Positions 28,626 through 40,239 are shown, counted from the stretch's first letter. The stretch: DNA of 64,000 nucleotides from Rubrivivax sp. (GCA_027490215.1 JAIXYO010000046.1:124001-188000); one strand, 5' to 3'. Notes: generated by a model not told the origin, from the letters alone. Made by a program: numbers and translations.

Positions 28626-29375
28626 ATGAAGGTGTTGGTGGCAGTCAAGCGCGTCGTTGACTACAACGTCAAGGTACGCGTCAAGTCGGACGGCAGCGGT
28701 GTCGATCTGGCCAACGTCAAGATGAGCATGAACCCCTTCGATGAGATCGCCATCGAGGAAGCGGTCAGGCTTCGCGAGAAGGGCCTGGTCACAGAGATCG
28801 TCGCGGTGTCATGCGGCGCATTGGCCTGTCAGGAAACGCTCCGTACCGCGATGGCCATCGGCGCTGATCGCGCCATACTGGTGGAGACCGATGTCGAATT
28901 GCAGCCGCTGGCGGTGGCCAAGTTGCTGAGTTCATTGGTGGACCGCGAGCAGCCGGGGCTCGTCATCCTGGGTAAGCAGGCGATCGATGACGACTGCAAC
29001 CAGACGGGGCAGATGCTCGCCGCACTCGGTGGGCTGCCGCAGGCCACTTTTGCGTCCAGGGTCGAGGTGACCGATGGCTATGCGCTGGTGACCCGCGAGG
29101 TCGATGGCGGTCTGGAAACGCTGAAGCTGGCGCTCCCGGCTGTCATCACCACAGATCTGCGCCTCAACGAGCCGCGCTATGTGACGCTGCCCAACATCAT
29201 GAAAGCGAAGAAGAAGCCGCTGGAAGTCGTCAAGCCTGCCGATCTTGGCGTCGATGTGGCTCCACGCATCAAGACGCTGAAGGTCACGGAGCCGCCGAAG
29301 CGCAGCGGGGGGATTAAGGTGCCCGATGTCGCCACTCTGGTATCCAAACTGAAGAATGAAGCGAAGGTGATCTGA
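28626..29375 (+). CDS. etfB: Electron transfer flavoprotein, beta subunit
   Basis: With EtfA forms the soluble FAD/AMP protein that takes electrons from acyl-CoA dehydrogenases to ETF-quinone oxidoreductase. The 249 residues begin [20 protein letters not shown] at 28626 (an in-frame start 7 codons upstream is non-homologous) and contain [32 protein letters not shown] and the C-terminal [12 protein letters not shown], the beta-subunit signature. The AMP site is formed around residues 120-130. The etfA start lies one base after the etfB stop. Confidence 0.97.
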   Translation: MKVLVAVKRVVDYNVKVRVKSDGSGVDLANVKMSMNPFDEIAIEEAVRLREKGLVTEIVAVSCGALACQETLRTAMAIGADRAILVETDVELQPLAVAKLLSSLVDREQPGLVILGKQAIDDDCNQTGQMLAALGGLPQATFASRVEVTDGYALVTREVDGGLETLKLALPAVITTDLRLNEPRYVTLPNIMKAKKKPLEVVKPADLGVDVAPRIKTLKVTEPPKRSGGIKVPDVATLVSKLKNEAKVI

Positions 29376-29376
29376 G

Positions 29377-30321
29377 ATGACGACGCTGGTAATCGCCGAG
29401 CACGACAACGCGTCGCTCAAAGGCGCCACGCTCAACACCGTTGCCGCCGCGCTGAAGATCGGTGGCGAGGTGCATGTGCTGGTCGCGGGTCTTGAAGCAG
29501 CGGCCTCTGCCCAAGCGGCTGCTGCGATTCCCGGCGTCAGCAAGGTGCTGCACGCTGAGGCGCCCAGTTTTCAGCACAGTCTGGCCGAGGCTGTTGCGAC
29601 GCAGGTATTGGCCGTTGTGGCTGCGGCCAGTGGTGCGTATTCGCACGTGCTGTTTGCCGCCACTGCATCGGGGAAGAACATCGCGCCCCGCGTCGCGGCC
29701 TGCCTCGATGTCGCTCAGATTTCTGACATCACGCAGGTGGTGTCAGCCGATACCTTCGAGCGCCCGATCTATGCCGGCAATGCGATTGCTACCGTGCAAA
29801 GCTTAGACAGCATCAAAGTCATCACCGTGCGCGCCACCGGATTCGATCCTGTCGCTGCTACCGGAGGTTCGGCGGCGGTGGAGGTCATTGCGCCGGCAGC
29901 GAATGCCGGCAAATCCAGCTTCATCGGCAGCGAGATCGCTCGCAATGACCGCCCCGAACTGACGGCTGCGAAGATCATCGTCAGCGGTGGTCGTGCGCTC
30001 GGTAGCGTCGAGAAGTTCAACGAAGTGCTGACGCCGCTGGCCGACAAACTCGGCGCTGCGTTGGGTGCCAGTCGTGCAGCAGTTGATGCGGGCTATGCGC
30101 CGAACGACTGGCAGGTCGGGCAGACTGGCAAGATCGTCGCGCCGCAGTTGTACGTGGCGGTCGGCATCAGCGGCGCCATCCAGCATCTTGCCGGAATGAA
30201 GGACAGCAAGGTGATCGTGGCGATCAACAAGGACGGAGAGGCGCCGATTTTCAGCGTGGCTGATTACGGGCTTGAAGCGGACCTCTTTACCGCCGTCCCT
30301 GAGTTGGTGTCAGCGCTGTAG
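29377..30321 (+). CDS. etfA: Electron transfer flavoprotein, alpha subunit
   Basis: FAD-binding partner of EtfB, 314 residues. The N-terminal domain parallels EtfB; the C-terminal FAD domain has [38 protein letters not shown] and [20 protein letters not shown], ending [20 protein letters not shown], the classic alpha-subunit signature. It starts one base after etfB and is followed 12 bases later by an acyl-CoA dehydrogenase gene, its probable electron donor. Confidence 0.97.
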   Translation: MTTLVIAEHDNASLKGATLNTVAAALKIGGEVHVLVAGLEAAASAQAAAAIPGVSKVLHAEAPSFQHSLAEAVATQVLAVVAAASGAYSHVLFAATASGKNIAPRVAACLDVAQISDITQVVSADTFERPIYAGNAIATVQSLDSIKVITVRATGFDPVAATGGSAAVEVIAPAANAGKSSFIGSEIARNDRPELTAAKIIVSGGRALGSVEKFNEVLTPLADKLGAALGASRAAVDAGYAPNDWQVGQTGKIVAPQLYVAVGISGAIQHLAGMKDSKVIVAINKDGEAPIFSVADYGLEADLFTAVPELVSAL

Positions 30322-30333
30322 CCCGGCCAGACG

Positions 30334-32142
30334 ATGAGCTACGCCGCCCCGGTCAAGGACATGCTCTTTTGCATGAAAGAGCTGGCCGGACTGGAGGCGC
30401 TCTCCCGGCTGCCAGGCTTCGAAGACGCCGGACTCGACACTGCTGAAGCGGTGCTCACCGAAGCGGGGCGCTACTGCGCAGAGGTGGTGGAGCCGCTGAA
30501 CGCCGATAGCGACCGGCATCCACCCGTTTGGCATAGCGGAGACGTCACCACTTCGGCCGGATTCAGGGAAGCCTTCAGCCAGTTCACCGCGGGCGGTTGG
30601 CAAGGGTTGCAGCACCCGGTTGAGTTCGGCGGTCAAGGGCTGCCCAAGACGATTGGCGCGGCTTGCGCCGAGATGTTGAACAGCGCCAGCGTGAGCTTCG
30701 CGCTGTGCCCGCTGCTGACCGATGGTGCGATCGAAGCGCTGCTCACAGCCGGCAGCGCTGAACAACAACGCTTCTTTCTGCCGAAGATGATCGACGGCAC
30801 CTGGACAGGCACGATGAACCTGACCGAGCCGCAAGCTGGCTCCGATCTGGCGATGGTGCGCACGCGTGCGGTGCCTCAAGGCGACGGGACCTATCGCATC
30901 AGCGGCCAGAAGATCTACATCACCTACGGTGAGCATGACATGGCCGAGAACATCGTCCACCTTGTGCTGGCGCGCACGCCCGACGCACCGCCGGGCGTCA
31001 AGGGCATCAGCCTGTTCCTGTGCCCCAAGGTCCTGGTCAATGCCGATGGCTCGCTGGGTGCGCGCAACGATGTCTACTGCGCATCGATCGAGCACAAATT
31101 GGGCATCAAGGCCAGCCCGACGGCAGTGCTGGTGTTCGGTGACGACAAAGGCGCAGTCGGCCCCGGCGCCGTGGCCCAGCTGATCGGCGAGGAGAACCGC
31201 GGCCTCGAGTACATGTTCGTGATGATGAACGCGGCGCGTTTTTCAGTTGGTGTTCAAGGCATTGGCGTTGCGGAGCGCGCCTATCAGCGTGCTGTGGCCT
31301 ATGCCCGTGACCGCGTGCAGAGCCGACCTGTTGATGCCTCGTTGCCAGCCGGCGCGGCCATCATTCACCACCCTGACGTCAAGCGCATGCTGATGAGAAT
31401 GCGTGCGCACGTCGAGGGTTGTCGTTCGCTGGCAACCGTGTCAGCGGCCGCGTTTGATACGGCACATCACCATCCCGATGCGGCAGTGCGTCGAGCGAGC
31501 CAGGCATTCCATGAATTCACCGTGCCGCTGGTCAAGGGTTATGGCACCGAGATGAGCATCGAAGTCACCAGCCTCGGAGTTCAAGTCCATGGCGGCATGG
31601 GCTACATCGAGGAGACGGGTGCCGCGCAGCATTTCCGAGACGCCCGCATCCTGACCATCTATGAGGGCACCACAGCGATCCAGGCCAATGATCTCGTCGG
31701 CCGCAAGACGTCGCGCGACGGCGGTGAACTGGCACGCTCCATCGCGCAGCAGATCGAGGCCACCGAGGCCGCACTGGCTACACGCAGCAGCGTGGCCGCG
31801 AAGGCCGTGCATCGGTGGCTACGGGTCTCCCGCCAAGCGTTCACCGATGTGATCGACTTCATCATCGCGCATGCGCGACTGCGGCCGACTGCGGCATATG
31901 CAGGCTCAGTGCCCTACCTCATGCTGGCCGGGCAGTTGCTGGCTGGCTGGCAATTGGCGCGCGCCCTGGTGATCGCTGAGGAGCAACTCGCAGGCGGAAA
32001 AGGTGATCCCGCCTTTCTGAAGGCCAAGGTCGCGACCGCCCATTTCTATGCCGAGCACATCCTGAGCACGCTGCCGGGCCTGCGAGACGCGATCATCGAT
32101 GGCGCTGACAGCGTGGGCGGCATGTCAGTCGAGTCGTTTTGA
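30334..32142 (+). CDS. Acyl-CoA dehydrogenase, long form with C-terminal extra domain
   Basis: A 602-residue FAD enzyme that desaturates acyl-CoA and passes electrons to ETF. It has the acyl-CoA dehydrogenase middle (TMNLTEPQAGSDLAMVRTRA, about 164-183) and C-terminal helical domains with VQVHGGMGYIEETGAAQHFR and the catalytic-Glu segment YEGTTAIQANDLVGRKT, plus about 130 extra residues at the end characteristic of the 600-residue class (acetyl-CoA dehydrogenase C-like). Substrate chain length is not readable. It overlaps the next gene by 4 bases and lies directly after etfBA. Confidence 0.93.
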   Translation: MSYAAPVKDMLFCMKELAGLEALSRLPGFEDAGLDTAEAVLTEAGRYCAEVVEPLNADSDRHPPVWHSGDVTTSAGFREAFSQFTAGGWQGLQHPVEFGGQGLPKTIGAACAEMLNSASVSFALCPLLTDGAIEALLTAGSAEQQRFFLPKMIDGTWTGTMNLTEPQAGSDLAMVRTRAVPQGDGTYRISGQKIYITYGEHDMAENIVHLVLARTPDAPPGVKGISLFLCPKVLVNADGSLGARNDVYCASIEHKLGIKASPTAVLVFGDDKGAVGPGAVAQLIGEENRGLEYMFVMMNAARFSVGVQGIGVAERAYQRAVAYARDRVQSRPVDASLPAGAAIIHHPDVKRMLMRMRAHVEGCRSLATVSAAAFDTAHHHPDAAVRRASQAFHEFTVPLVKGYGTEMSIEVTSLGVQVHGGMGYIEETGAAQHFRDARILTIYEGTTAIQANDLVGRKTSRDGGELARSIAQQIEATEAALATRSSVAAKAVHRWLRVSRQAFTDVIDFIIAHARLRPTAAYAGSVPYLMLAGQLLAGWQLARALVIAEEQLAGGKGDPAFLKAKVATAHFYAEHILSTLPGLRDAIIDGADSVGGMSVESF

Positions 32143-33107
32143 GCGGGCCCCGGTTTCCGTTCCCTGAGGTTCTCAGAAGCCTGCCGCTGCCCATCTTCGG
32201 CGCGCCGCTGTTCATCATCAGTCAGCCGCAACTTGTGATTGCGCAGTGCAAGGCCGGGATCGTCGGCTCGATGCCGGCATTGAATGCTCGCCCTGCGGCT
32301 CAGCTCGACGAATGGCTGGCCGAGATCACCGAGGCACTGGCCGCGCACAACGCGGCGAACCCAAATCAGCCGGCGGCCCCGTTCGCGATCAATCAGATCG
32401 TCCACAAGAGCAATGACCGCCTCGAGCACGACATGTCGCTGTGCGTGAAGCATCGGGTGCCGATCATCATTACCTCGCTCGGCGCGCGTGCCGAGATCAA
32501 CGATGCAGCCCACGGCTATGGCGGTGTTGTCCTGCACGACGTCATCAACAACGGTTTTGCTCACAAGGCGATCGAGAAGGGCGCCGATGGACTGATCGCT
32601 GTGGCAGCTGGCGCGGGTGGTCACGCCGGGGTGAAAAGCCCGTTCGCACTGGTCGCGGAGATCCGCGAGTGGTTCGACGGTCCGCTGGCGCTCAGCGGGG
32701 CCATCGCGACTGGGGATGCGGTGCTGGCAGCGCAGGCGATGGGCGCTGACTTCGCTTACATCGGCTCGGCATTCATCGCCACCTTTGAGGCACGCGCATC
32801 CGATGCTTACAAGCAGATGATCGTCGACAGTTCCAGCGATGACATCGTCTACAGCAACCTGTTCACCGGTGTGCACGGCAACTACCTCAAGGGCTCGATC
32901 CAGCGAGCCGGACTGGACCCCAATGCCTTGCAGACCAGCGAAGCCAGCGCGATGAACTTTGGTGGTGAATCCATCAAGGCCTGGAAAGACATCTGGGGTA
33001 GCGGGCAGGGCATCGGCGCCGTACGGGAGGTGGTCCCTGCAAGGGTCTTGGTTGCGCGTTTGATGGCAGAGTACGAGCAGGCGCTGATTCGCCTGACAGC
33101 CCGCTGA
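32139..33107 (+). CDS. Nitronate monooxygenase-like flavin oxidoreductase (NMO/2-nitropropane dioxygenase family)
   Basis: A 322-residue TIM-barrel flavoprotein. It starts at a TTG that shares TTGA with the dehydrogenase stop. The N-terminal PIFGAPLFIISQPQLV, the central LIAVAAGAGGHAG (FMN phosphate and active-site region, about 153-165), GAIATGDAVLAAQAMGADFA and YIGSAFIATFEA match the NMO family. Members oxidise nitronates or act as NADH:quinone or enoyl reductases. Translational coupling with an acyl-CoA dehydrogenase suggests a part in acyl-CoA or fatty-acid metabolism, but the substrate is unknown. Confidence 0.9.
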   Translation: MSGPRFPFPEVLRSLPLPIFGAPLFIISQPQLVIAQCKAGIVGSMPALNARPAAQLDEWLAEITEALAAHNAANPNQPAAPFAINQIVHKSNDRLEHDMSLCVKHRVPIIITSLGARAEINDAAHGYGGVVLHDVINNGFAHKAIEKGADGLIAVAAGAGGHAGVKSPFALVAEIREWFDGPLALSGAIATGDAVLAAQAMGADFAYIGSAFIATFEARASDAYKQMIVDSSSDDIVYSNLFTGVHGNYLKGSIQRAGLDPNALQTSEASAMNFGGESIKAWKDIWGSGQGIGAVREVVPARVLVARLMAEYEQALIRLTAR

Positions 33108-33189
33108 CACAGGGAGAGAAAGCGCGTGAACACGGTGCATTTGCAGGCCTTCCCTATTGGGGTCGCGGTGGTACAGTCGCGTCCGTGAC

Positions 33190-33217
33190 TTGAAAGGTCC
33201 TTCCCGTCCCCTACGCT
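33190..33217 (+). promoter_or_regulatory. Candidate sigma-70 promoter of sucA
   Basis: TTGAAA (33190-33195), 16-base spacer, TACGCT (33212-33217). It would give a leader of about 100 bases in front of sucA, room for the structured RNA described next. Confidence 0.35.
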
Positions 33218-33323
33218 GATTTGCAGCTTAGTCGGGTCGCTTGTCCGCCCACCGGTGCAGCCGGGTCGCGGAAGGTTTTTAAACCCACTATCGCGCTGGA
33301 AACCGGCGCATGAGGTGAGCGAA
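33218..33323 (+). ncRNA. Structured 5' leader of sucA, candidate sucA RNA motif
   Basis: The leader holds a hairpin GCGCTGG (33293-33299) / CCGGCGC (33303-33309) with an AAA loop ending just before the Shine-Dalgarno TGAGGTGA (33311-33318), a second small hairpin in GGTTTTTAAACC, and two copies of CGGGTCGC. A conserved cis-regulatory RNA called the sucA motif, with structure reaching the ribosome site, is known upstream of sucA in Burkholderiales; position fits, but I cannot check the consensus here. Confidence 0.45.
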
Positions 33324-36182
33324 ATGATGCAGGAATACAGAGCGAATTCGCATCTGTTTGGAGGTAATGCGCCATACGTCGAAGAGATGTATGAGGCGTA
33401 TCTCGAAAACCCCGGCTCGGTACCCGAGAACTGGCGGTCCTATTTCGACGCGCTGCAGCACTTGCCCGCCGTCGATGGCTCCGATGAACGCGATGTGGCG
33501 CATGCGCCTGTGGTCGAATCGTTCGCGCAGCGCGCCAAGGCCAACACGTTTGGCAATCGCGCCAGCAGTTCTGACCTCGCCATTGCACGCAAGCAGGTGC
33601 ACGTTCAGTCGCTGATCGCTGCCCACCGCTTCCTCGGCTCCCGTTGGGCCGACCTCGATCCACTGAAGCGCCAGGAGCGCCCCAAGATTCCTGAACTCGA
33701 GCCGGTCTTCTACGACCTGACCGAGTCGGACATGGACATCTCGTTCAGCGCCTCGAACACCTATTTCTCGACTGCCGAGAACATGACGTTGCGGCAGATT
33801 CTTCAGGCGCTGCGCGAAACGTACTGCGGCTCGATCGGTGCCGAGTACATGCACGTCACCGAGCCGATCGAAAAGCGCTGGTGGCAAGAGCGCCTGGAGT
33901 CGATCCGCTCGAAGCCGCATTTCAGCGCCGACCAGAAAAAGCACATCCTCGACCAACTCACGGCCGCTGAGGGTCTGGAACGCTACCTGCACACCAAGTA
34001 CGTCGGTCAGAAGCGCTTCTCGCTCGAGGGTGGAGAGAGCTTCATCGCGTCAATGGACGAACTGGTGCAACGCGCTGGCGTCAAGGGCGTGCAGGAAATC
34101 GTCATCGGCATGGCCCACCGCGGCCGACTTAACGTGCTTGTCAACACGCTCGGCAAGACGCCGGCCGAGTTGTTCTCTGAGTTCGATCACACCGCGCCTG
34201 AGAACCTGCCATCTGGCGACGTCAAGTACCACCAGGGCTTTTCCAGCGACGTGACCACGCCTGGCGGCCCGGTGCATTTGAGCCTGGCGTTCAACCCGTC
34301 GCATCTCGAGATCGTGAACCCGGTGGTCGAGGGCTCGGTCAAGGCCCGTCTGGATCGCCGCGGCGACGCGAAGGGCCACTCGGTCTTGCCCATCATCGTG
34401 CACGGTGATGCGGCGTTCGCCGGCCAGGGCGTGGTGATGGAGACACTGGCACTGGCTCAGACGCGCGGCTATTTCACCGGTGGCACGGTGCACGTGGTCA
34501 TCAACAACCAGATTGGTTTCACCACCAGCGATCCGCGCGATACGCGGTCGACGCTGTACTGCACTGACGTCGTCAAGATGGTCGAAGCGCCGGTGCTGCA
34601 CGTCAACGGCGACGACCCTGAGGCGGTAGTGCTGGCCACGCAGATGGCACTCGACTACCGACAGGAATTCAGCAAGGATGTGGTGGTCGATATCGTCTGC
34701 TACCGCAAGCTCGGCCACAACGAGCAGGACACACCGGCGCTGACGCAGCCGCTGATGTACAAGAAGATCGCGCAGCACCCCGGCACGCGCAGGATGTACG
34801 CCGACAAGCTGGTCGCCCAGGGCGTGCTCACGGCCGATGGTCCCGATGCGATGGTCAAGGCCTTCCGCGCGGCGATGGACGAAGGCAAGAACGCCTACAG
34901 CCCGGTCCTGACCAACTACAAGAGCAAGTTCGCCGTCGACTGGGCGCCGTTCCTCGGCAAGAAGTGGACTGATGCGGCCGATACCGCACTGCCGCTGGCC
35001 GAGATCAAGCGTCTGGCCGAGCGCATCACTGCGCTGCCTAAGAACTTCAAGGCGCACCCACTGGTCGAGAAGGTCCTGGCCGATCGCGCTGCGATGGGTC
35101 GCGGCGAGATGAGTGTCGACTGGGGGATGGGTGAGCACCTGGCATTCGCCTCCCTGGTCGCCAGCGGATATGCAGTTCGCCTGTCGGGCGAAGACTGCGG
35201 ACGCGGGACCTTCACCCATCGCCATTCGGTGCTTCACGATCAGAACCGCGAGAAGTGGGACGAGGGCACCTACACTCCGCTCAAGCATGTTGCCGAGGGT
35301 CAGGCGCCGTTCGTGGTGATCGATTCGCTGCTGTCCGAGGAGGCTGTACTCGGCTTTGAGTACGGCTACGCGTCGGCCGAGCCAAACACGCTGGTCATCT
35401 GGGAGGCGCAGTTCGGCGACTTTGCCAACGGCGCCCAGGTCGTGATCGACCAGTTCATCGCCTCCGGTGAAGTCAAGTGGGGTCGCGCGAACGGCCTGAC
35501 GCTGATGCTGCCCCACGGCTACGAGGGACAAGGCCCCGAGCACTCATCGGCGCGCCTCGAACGCTTCATGCAACTGGCCGCCGACAACAACATGCAGATT
35601 GTCCAGCCGACCTCGGCCAGCCAGATCTTCCATGTTCTGCGCCGGCAGATGGTTCGCATGTTCCGCAAGCCGCTGGTCATCCTGACGCCAAAGTCGTTGC
35701 TGCGCGCCAAGGACGCAGCATCACCTCTCAGCGAATTCACCAAGGGCGAGTTCCGCACCGTCATCGGTCCTAACAATCCGGAGATCGAGCCGGAAAAGGT
35801 CAAGCGCGTGATTGCCTGTTCTGGCAAGGTGGCGTACGACCTGCGCAAGCGCCGCGATGCGAAGAAGCAGAACGACACCGCCATCGTGCTGGTGGAGCAG
35901 CTGTATCCGTTCCCGCACAAGGCCTTTGCCGCAGAGCTGAAAAAGTATCCGAACGCCACCGAGATCGTCTGGTGTCAGGACGAGCCGCAGAACCAGGGCG
36001 CCTGGTTTTTCGTGCAGCACTACATCCACGAAAACATGCTCGACGGCCAAAGGCTCGGCTACGCGGGCCGACCAGCGTCTGCGTCACCTGCGGTGGGGTA
36101 TGCCCACCTGCACCAGGAGCAATTGAAGTCGCTGCTGGATCAGGCCTTCGGCAAGCTGAAAGGCTTCGTCCTCAGCAAGTGA
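33324..36182 (+). CDS. sucA: 2-oxoglutarate dehydrogenase, E1 component
   Basis: Thiamine-diphosphate enzyme that decarboxylates 2-oxoglutarate in the TCA cycle and reductively succinylates the lipoyl group of SucB. From the ATG at 33324, preceded by the strong site GAGGTGA, the protein has 952 residues. It shows the N-terminal segment PYVEEMYEAYLENPGSVPEN (for E2 binding), IGMAHRGRLNVLVNTLGK, the ThDP motif around VHGDAAFAGQGVVMETLALA and NNQIGFTTSDPRD, and the C-terminal domain with LMLPHGYEGQGPEHSSARLE. The open frame begins 23 codons earlier without homology. sucB follows after 141 bases. Confidence 0.97.
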   Translation: MMQEYRANSHLFGGNAPYVEEMYEAYLENPGSVPENWRSYFDALQHLPAVDGSDERDVAHAPVVESFAQRAKANTFGNRASSSDLAIARKQVHVQSLIAAHRFLGSRWADLDPLKRQERPKIPELEPVFYDLTESDMDISFSASNTYFSTAENMTLRQILQALRETYCGSIGAEYMHVTEPIEKRWWQERLESIRSKPHFSADQKKHILDQLTAAEGLERYLHTKYVGQKRFSLEGGESFIASMDELVQRAGVKGVQEIVIGMAHRGRLNVLVNTLGKTPAELFSEFDHTAPENLPSGDVKYHQGFSSDVTTPGGPVHLSLAFNPSHLEIVNPVVEGSVKARLDRRGDAKGHSVLPIIVHGDAAFAGQGVVMETLALAQTRGYFTGGTVHVVINNQIGFTTSDPRDTRSTLYCTDVVKMVEAPVLHVNGDDPEAVVLATQMALDYRQEFSKDVVVDIVCYRKLGHNEQDTPALTQPLMYKKIAQHPGTRRMYADKLVAQGVLTADGPDAMVKAFRAAMDEGKNAYSPVLTNYKSKFAVDWAPFLGKKWTDAADTALPLAEIKRLAERITALPKNFKAHPLVEKVLADRAAMGRGEMSVDWGMGEHLAFASLVASGYAVRLSGEDCGRGTFTHRHSVLHDQNREKWDEGTYTPLKHVAEGQAPFVVIDSLLSEEAVLGFEYGYASAEPNTLVIWEAQFGDFANGAQVVIDQFIASGEVKWGRANGLTLMLPHGYEGQGPEHSSARLERFMQLAADNNMQIVQPTSASQIFHVLRRQMVRMFRKPLVILTPKSLLRAKDAASPLSEFTKGEFRTVIGPNNPEIEPEKVKRVIACSGKVAYDLRKRRDAKKQNDTAIVLVEQLYPFPHKAFAAELKKYPNATEIVWCQDEPQNQGAWFFVQHYIHENMLDGQRLGYAGRPASASPAVGYAHLHQEQLKSLLDQAFGKLKGFVLSK

Positions 36183-36323
36183 TGCATCGGTGGGCACAGT
36201 ACGTCGTCATGACCGACGCCGCCTGTCCACCCGCAGCATTGCAGCCCTCAAACCATCCCAGTTCAGAGCACAGATTCGCCGGCGGCCTGTGTTGCCGAGG
36301 CTTGAAATCTCAGAAAGAAAATC

Positions 36324-37589
<1,266 letters not shown>

Positions 37590-37627
37590 TCTGACATCCG
37601 ACGCGCAGTCATCCAAGAAAGCGACCC

Positions 37628-39055
37628 ATGAGCAAGCAATTTGATGTCGTCGTCATCGGCGGCGGACCCGGCGGCTATGTAGCGGCGATCCGTGCCGCGC
37701 AACTCGGCTTCAACACCGCCTGCATCGACGAGTGGAAGAACGATAAAGGTGGACCTGCGCCTGGCGGCACCTGCACCAATGTCGGCTGCATCCCCTCAAA
37801 GGCGTTGCTGCAGTCCAGCGAGTACTTCGAGCACGCCGGCCACAGCTTTGCTGATCACGGCATCGGGTTGAAGGACCTGAGCATTGACGTGGCGAAGATG
37901 CTGGGCCGCAAGGATGCGGTGGTGAAGCAGAACAACGAAGGCATTCTTTATCTGTTCAAGAAGAACAAGGTCTCGTTCTTCCACGGCCGTGGCGCCTTCC
38001 TGAAGGCGGGCGATTCCGGTTACGAGATCCAGGTCACCGGCGCGACTGAAGAAATCATCTCGGGCAAGCACATCATTCTGGCCACCGGATCGAATGCCCG
38101 GTCCTTGCCAGGCGCCGCTTTCGATGAGGACAAGATCCTGTCGAACGACGGTGCGTTGCGCATCGGTGCGGTTCCCAAGCGGCTGGGCGTGATTGGCTCC
38201 GGCGTCATTGGTCTGGAAATGGGCTCGGTCTGGCGCCGCCTGGGTGCCGACGTGACCGTTCTTGAAGGACTGCCGACCTTCCTGGGCGCAGTCGATCAGC
38301 AGATCGCGAAAGAGGCGCACAAGTCGTTCACCAAGCAGGGCTTGAAGATCGAGCTCGGCGTGAAGATCGACAAGGTCACGTCTGGCAAATCCAGCGTGAC
38401 CGTGACCTACGCGAATGCCAAGGGCGAGGCCACCAAGCTCGAAGTCGACAAGCTCATCGTGTCGATCGGCCGGGTGCCGAACACGATCGGTCTGAATCCC
38501 GAAACGGTCGGTCTGAAGCTCGACGAGCGTGGCGCGATTGCCGTGGATGACCATTGCCGCACCAACCTGCCGAATGTGTGGGCGGTAGGTGACGTCGTGC
38601 GCGGTCCGATGTTGGCGCATAAGGCGGAAGAAGAAGGCGTGGCGGTTGCTGAGCGCATCGCAGGTCAGCATCCGCATGTCAACTTCAACACCGTGCCCTG
38701 GGTGATCTACACCTCTCCCGAAATCGCCTGGGTGGGGCAGACTGAGCAGCAACTCAAAGCCGAGGGCCGCGAGTTCAAGGCTGGCACCTTCCCGTTCCTC
38801 GCCAATGGTCGGGCTCGCGCAATGGGTGACACCACCGGCATGGTCAAGATGCTGGCTGATGCGAAGACGGACGAGATCCTCGGCGTGCACATCGTCGGGC
38901 CGTTTGCCTCAGAGTTGATTGCCGAGGCGGTGGTTGCGATGGAGTTCAAGGCCAGCGCAGAAGACATTGCCCGCATCTGCCATGCTCACCCGTCGCTCAG
39001 TGAATCGACCAAGGAAGCGGCACTTGCGGTCGACAAGCGCACCTTGAACTTCTGA
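37628..39055 (+). CDS. lpdA: Dihydrolipoyl dehydrogenase, E3 component
   Basis: Reoxidises the dihydrolipoyl group with NAD+ and FAD. The 475 residues show the FAD-binding [20 protein letters not shown] (8-27), the redox-active disulfide C49/C54 in [16 protein letters not shown], the NAD site [18 protein letters not shown] (about 195-212) and the C-terminal interface with catalytic His in CHAHPSLSE. Its place directly after sucB identifies it as the E3 of the 2-oxoglutarate complex, though it may serve other complexes too. Common symbols are lpd and odhL. Confidence 0.97.
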   Translation: MSKQFDVVVIGGGPGGYVAAIRAAQLGFNTACIDEWKNDKGGPAPGGTCTNVGCIPSKALLQSSEYFEHAGHSFADHGIGLKDLSIDVAKMLGRKDAVVKQNNEGILYLFKKNKVSFFHGRGAFLKAGDSGYEIQVTGATEEIISGKHIILATGSNARSLPGAAFDEDKILSNDGALRIGAVPKRLGVIGSGVIGLEMGSVWRRLGADVTVLEGLPTFLGAVDQQIAKEAHKSFTKQGLKIELGVKIDKVTSGKSSVTVTYANAKGEATKLEVDKLIVSIGRVPNTIGLNPETVGLKLDERGAIAVDDHCRTNLPNVWAVGDVVRGPMLAHKAEEEGVAVAERIAGQHPHVNFNTVPWVIYTSPEIAWVGQTEQQLKAEGREFKAGTFPFLANGRARAMGDTTGMVKMLADAKTDEILGVHIVGPFASELIAEAVVAMEFKASAEDIARICHAHPSLSESTKEAALAVDKRTLNF

Positions 39056-39126
39056 CCGGGAGCTCGGCGACCGCCTGGACTCGGAACTCGCTGGGACTCG
39101 GCGCTGGCCTCCGCGACGTTGCACAC

Positions 39127-40239
39127 TTGTTGCCGCTGCACATGCGCGTTCGCCAGCTCTATCAGCAGACCCTCGCCGACCGCGGCTACAGCGCGGATGC
39201 TGCGCAACTGGCGGCGATCGATGCGCTGGAGCGATGCGAGAACGAGTGGATTGCCTACAAGTCCCGGCGCCGTAACACGCTGACCCGCCTGTTGATCCGC
39301 CCCGATATTCCGCGAGGCGTCTACTTGTATGGCGGAGTGGGTCGCGGCAAGAGCTTCCTGATGGATTGCTTTTTCAATGCGGTGCCATTGCAGCGCAAGG
39401 TGCGCCTGCACTTTCATGAGTTCATGCGCGAGGTGCATCGCGAGCTGTCCGACCTGCACGGCACGGTCAACCCGCTGGAGGAACTGGGCAAGCGGATGTC
39501 GCGCCGCTTTCGGCTGATCTGCCTCGACGAGTTTCACGTGGCCGACATCACCGACGCGATGATCCTGTATCGGCTCCTCGAATCGCTTTTCAATCACAGG
39601 GTGAGTATCGTCACCACCTCCAACTTCCATCCGGATGGCCTGTACCCCAATGGCCTGCATCGCGAACGAATTCTTCCTGCTATCGATCTCTTGAAGGATC
39701 GATTGCAGATTGTCAATGTCGACGCCGGTAAGGATTACCGCAGGCTCACACTGGAGCAGGTCGAGATGTATCACGTGCCGCTGGGCTCTGCGGCCGATGG
39801 CGCGATGAATTCGGCCTTTGAACTGCTGAGTGAATCCAAGGACGAGAACCCGGTGATGAACATCGAGCACCGCACACTGAAGGCACGGCGCAGAGCGGGT
39901 GGTGTGGTGTGGTTCGATTTCCAGGAGCTGTGTGGTGGCCCTCGCTCACAGAACGACTACCTCGAACTGGCGTCGCGCTTTCACACCGTTCTGCTGTCCG
40001 GTGTCGTGCAGATGTCGCCCCGACTGGCTTCGGAAGCACGACGCTTCACTTGGCTGGTCGATGTTTTGTACGACCGGCACGTCAAACTGATACTGTCAGC
40101 CGAAGTGGCTGCTGAAGAGTTGTATACCGTGGGGCCACTGTCCCATGAATTTCCCAGAACGGTGTCGCGATTGCACGAAATGAGATCCGCTGAATTCCTC
40201 GCCCTGGCTCGCCGTCATGTTGAAACCGCACTGACATGA
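39127..40239 (+). CDS. zapE: Cell division protein ZapE, AFG1-family ATPase
   Basis: P-loop ATPase that affects FtsZ ring stability under stress; the family is Afg1/YhcM. The 370 residues have Walker A GGVGRGKSFLMDCFF (about 75-89), the Walker B stretch LICLDEFHVADITDAMIL (about 135-152), sensor region VTTSNFHPDGLYPNGLHRER and the WFDFQELCGGPRSQNDY motif. The frame opens with a TTG; an ATG five codons in (39142) is an alternative. It lies 71 bases after lpd, as usual in Burkholderiales, and its stop overlaps the next gene by 4 bases. Confidence 0.94.
   Translation: MLPLHMRVRQLYQQTLADRGYSADAAQLAAIDALERCENEWIAYKSRRRNTLTRLLIRPDIPRGVYLYGGVGRGKSFLMDCFFNAVPLQRKVRLHFHEFMREVHRELSDLHGTVNPLEELGKRMSRRFRLICLDEFHVADITDAMILYRLLESLFNHRVSIVTTSNFHPDGLYPNGLHRERILPAIDLLKDRLQIVNVDAGKDYRRLTLEQVEMYHVPLGSAADGAMNSAFELLSESKDENPVMNIEHRTLKARRRAGGVVWFDFQELCGGPRSQNDYLELASRFHTVLLSGVVQMSPRLASEARRFTWLVDVLYDRHVKLILSAEVAAEELYTVGPLSHEFPRTVSRLHEMRSAEFLALARRHVETALT

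Noticed and set aside
34050-35543. Long open frame on the strand opposite sucA (about 497 codons)
   Set aside because: Fully inside sucA, no domain, no ribosome site; long antisense frames are expected in high-G+C genes with strong codon bias. The same holds opposite leuA (11613-12863) and lpdA (37796-38890).
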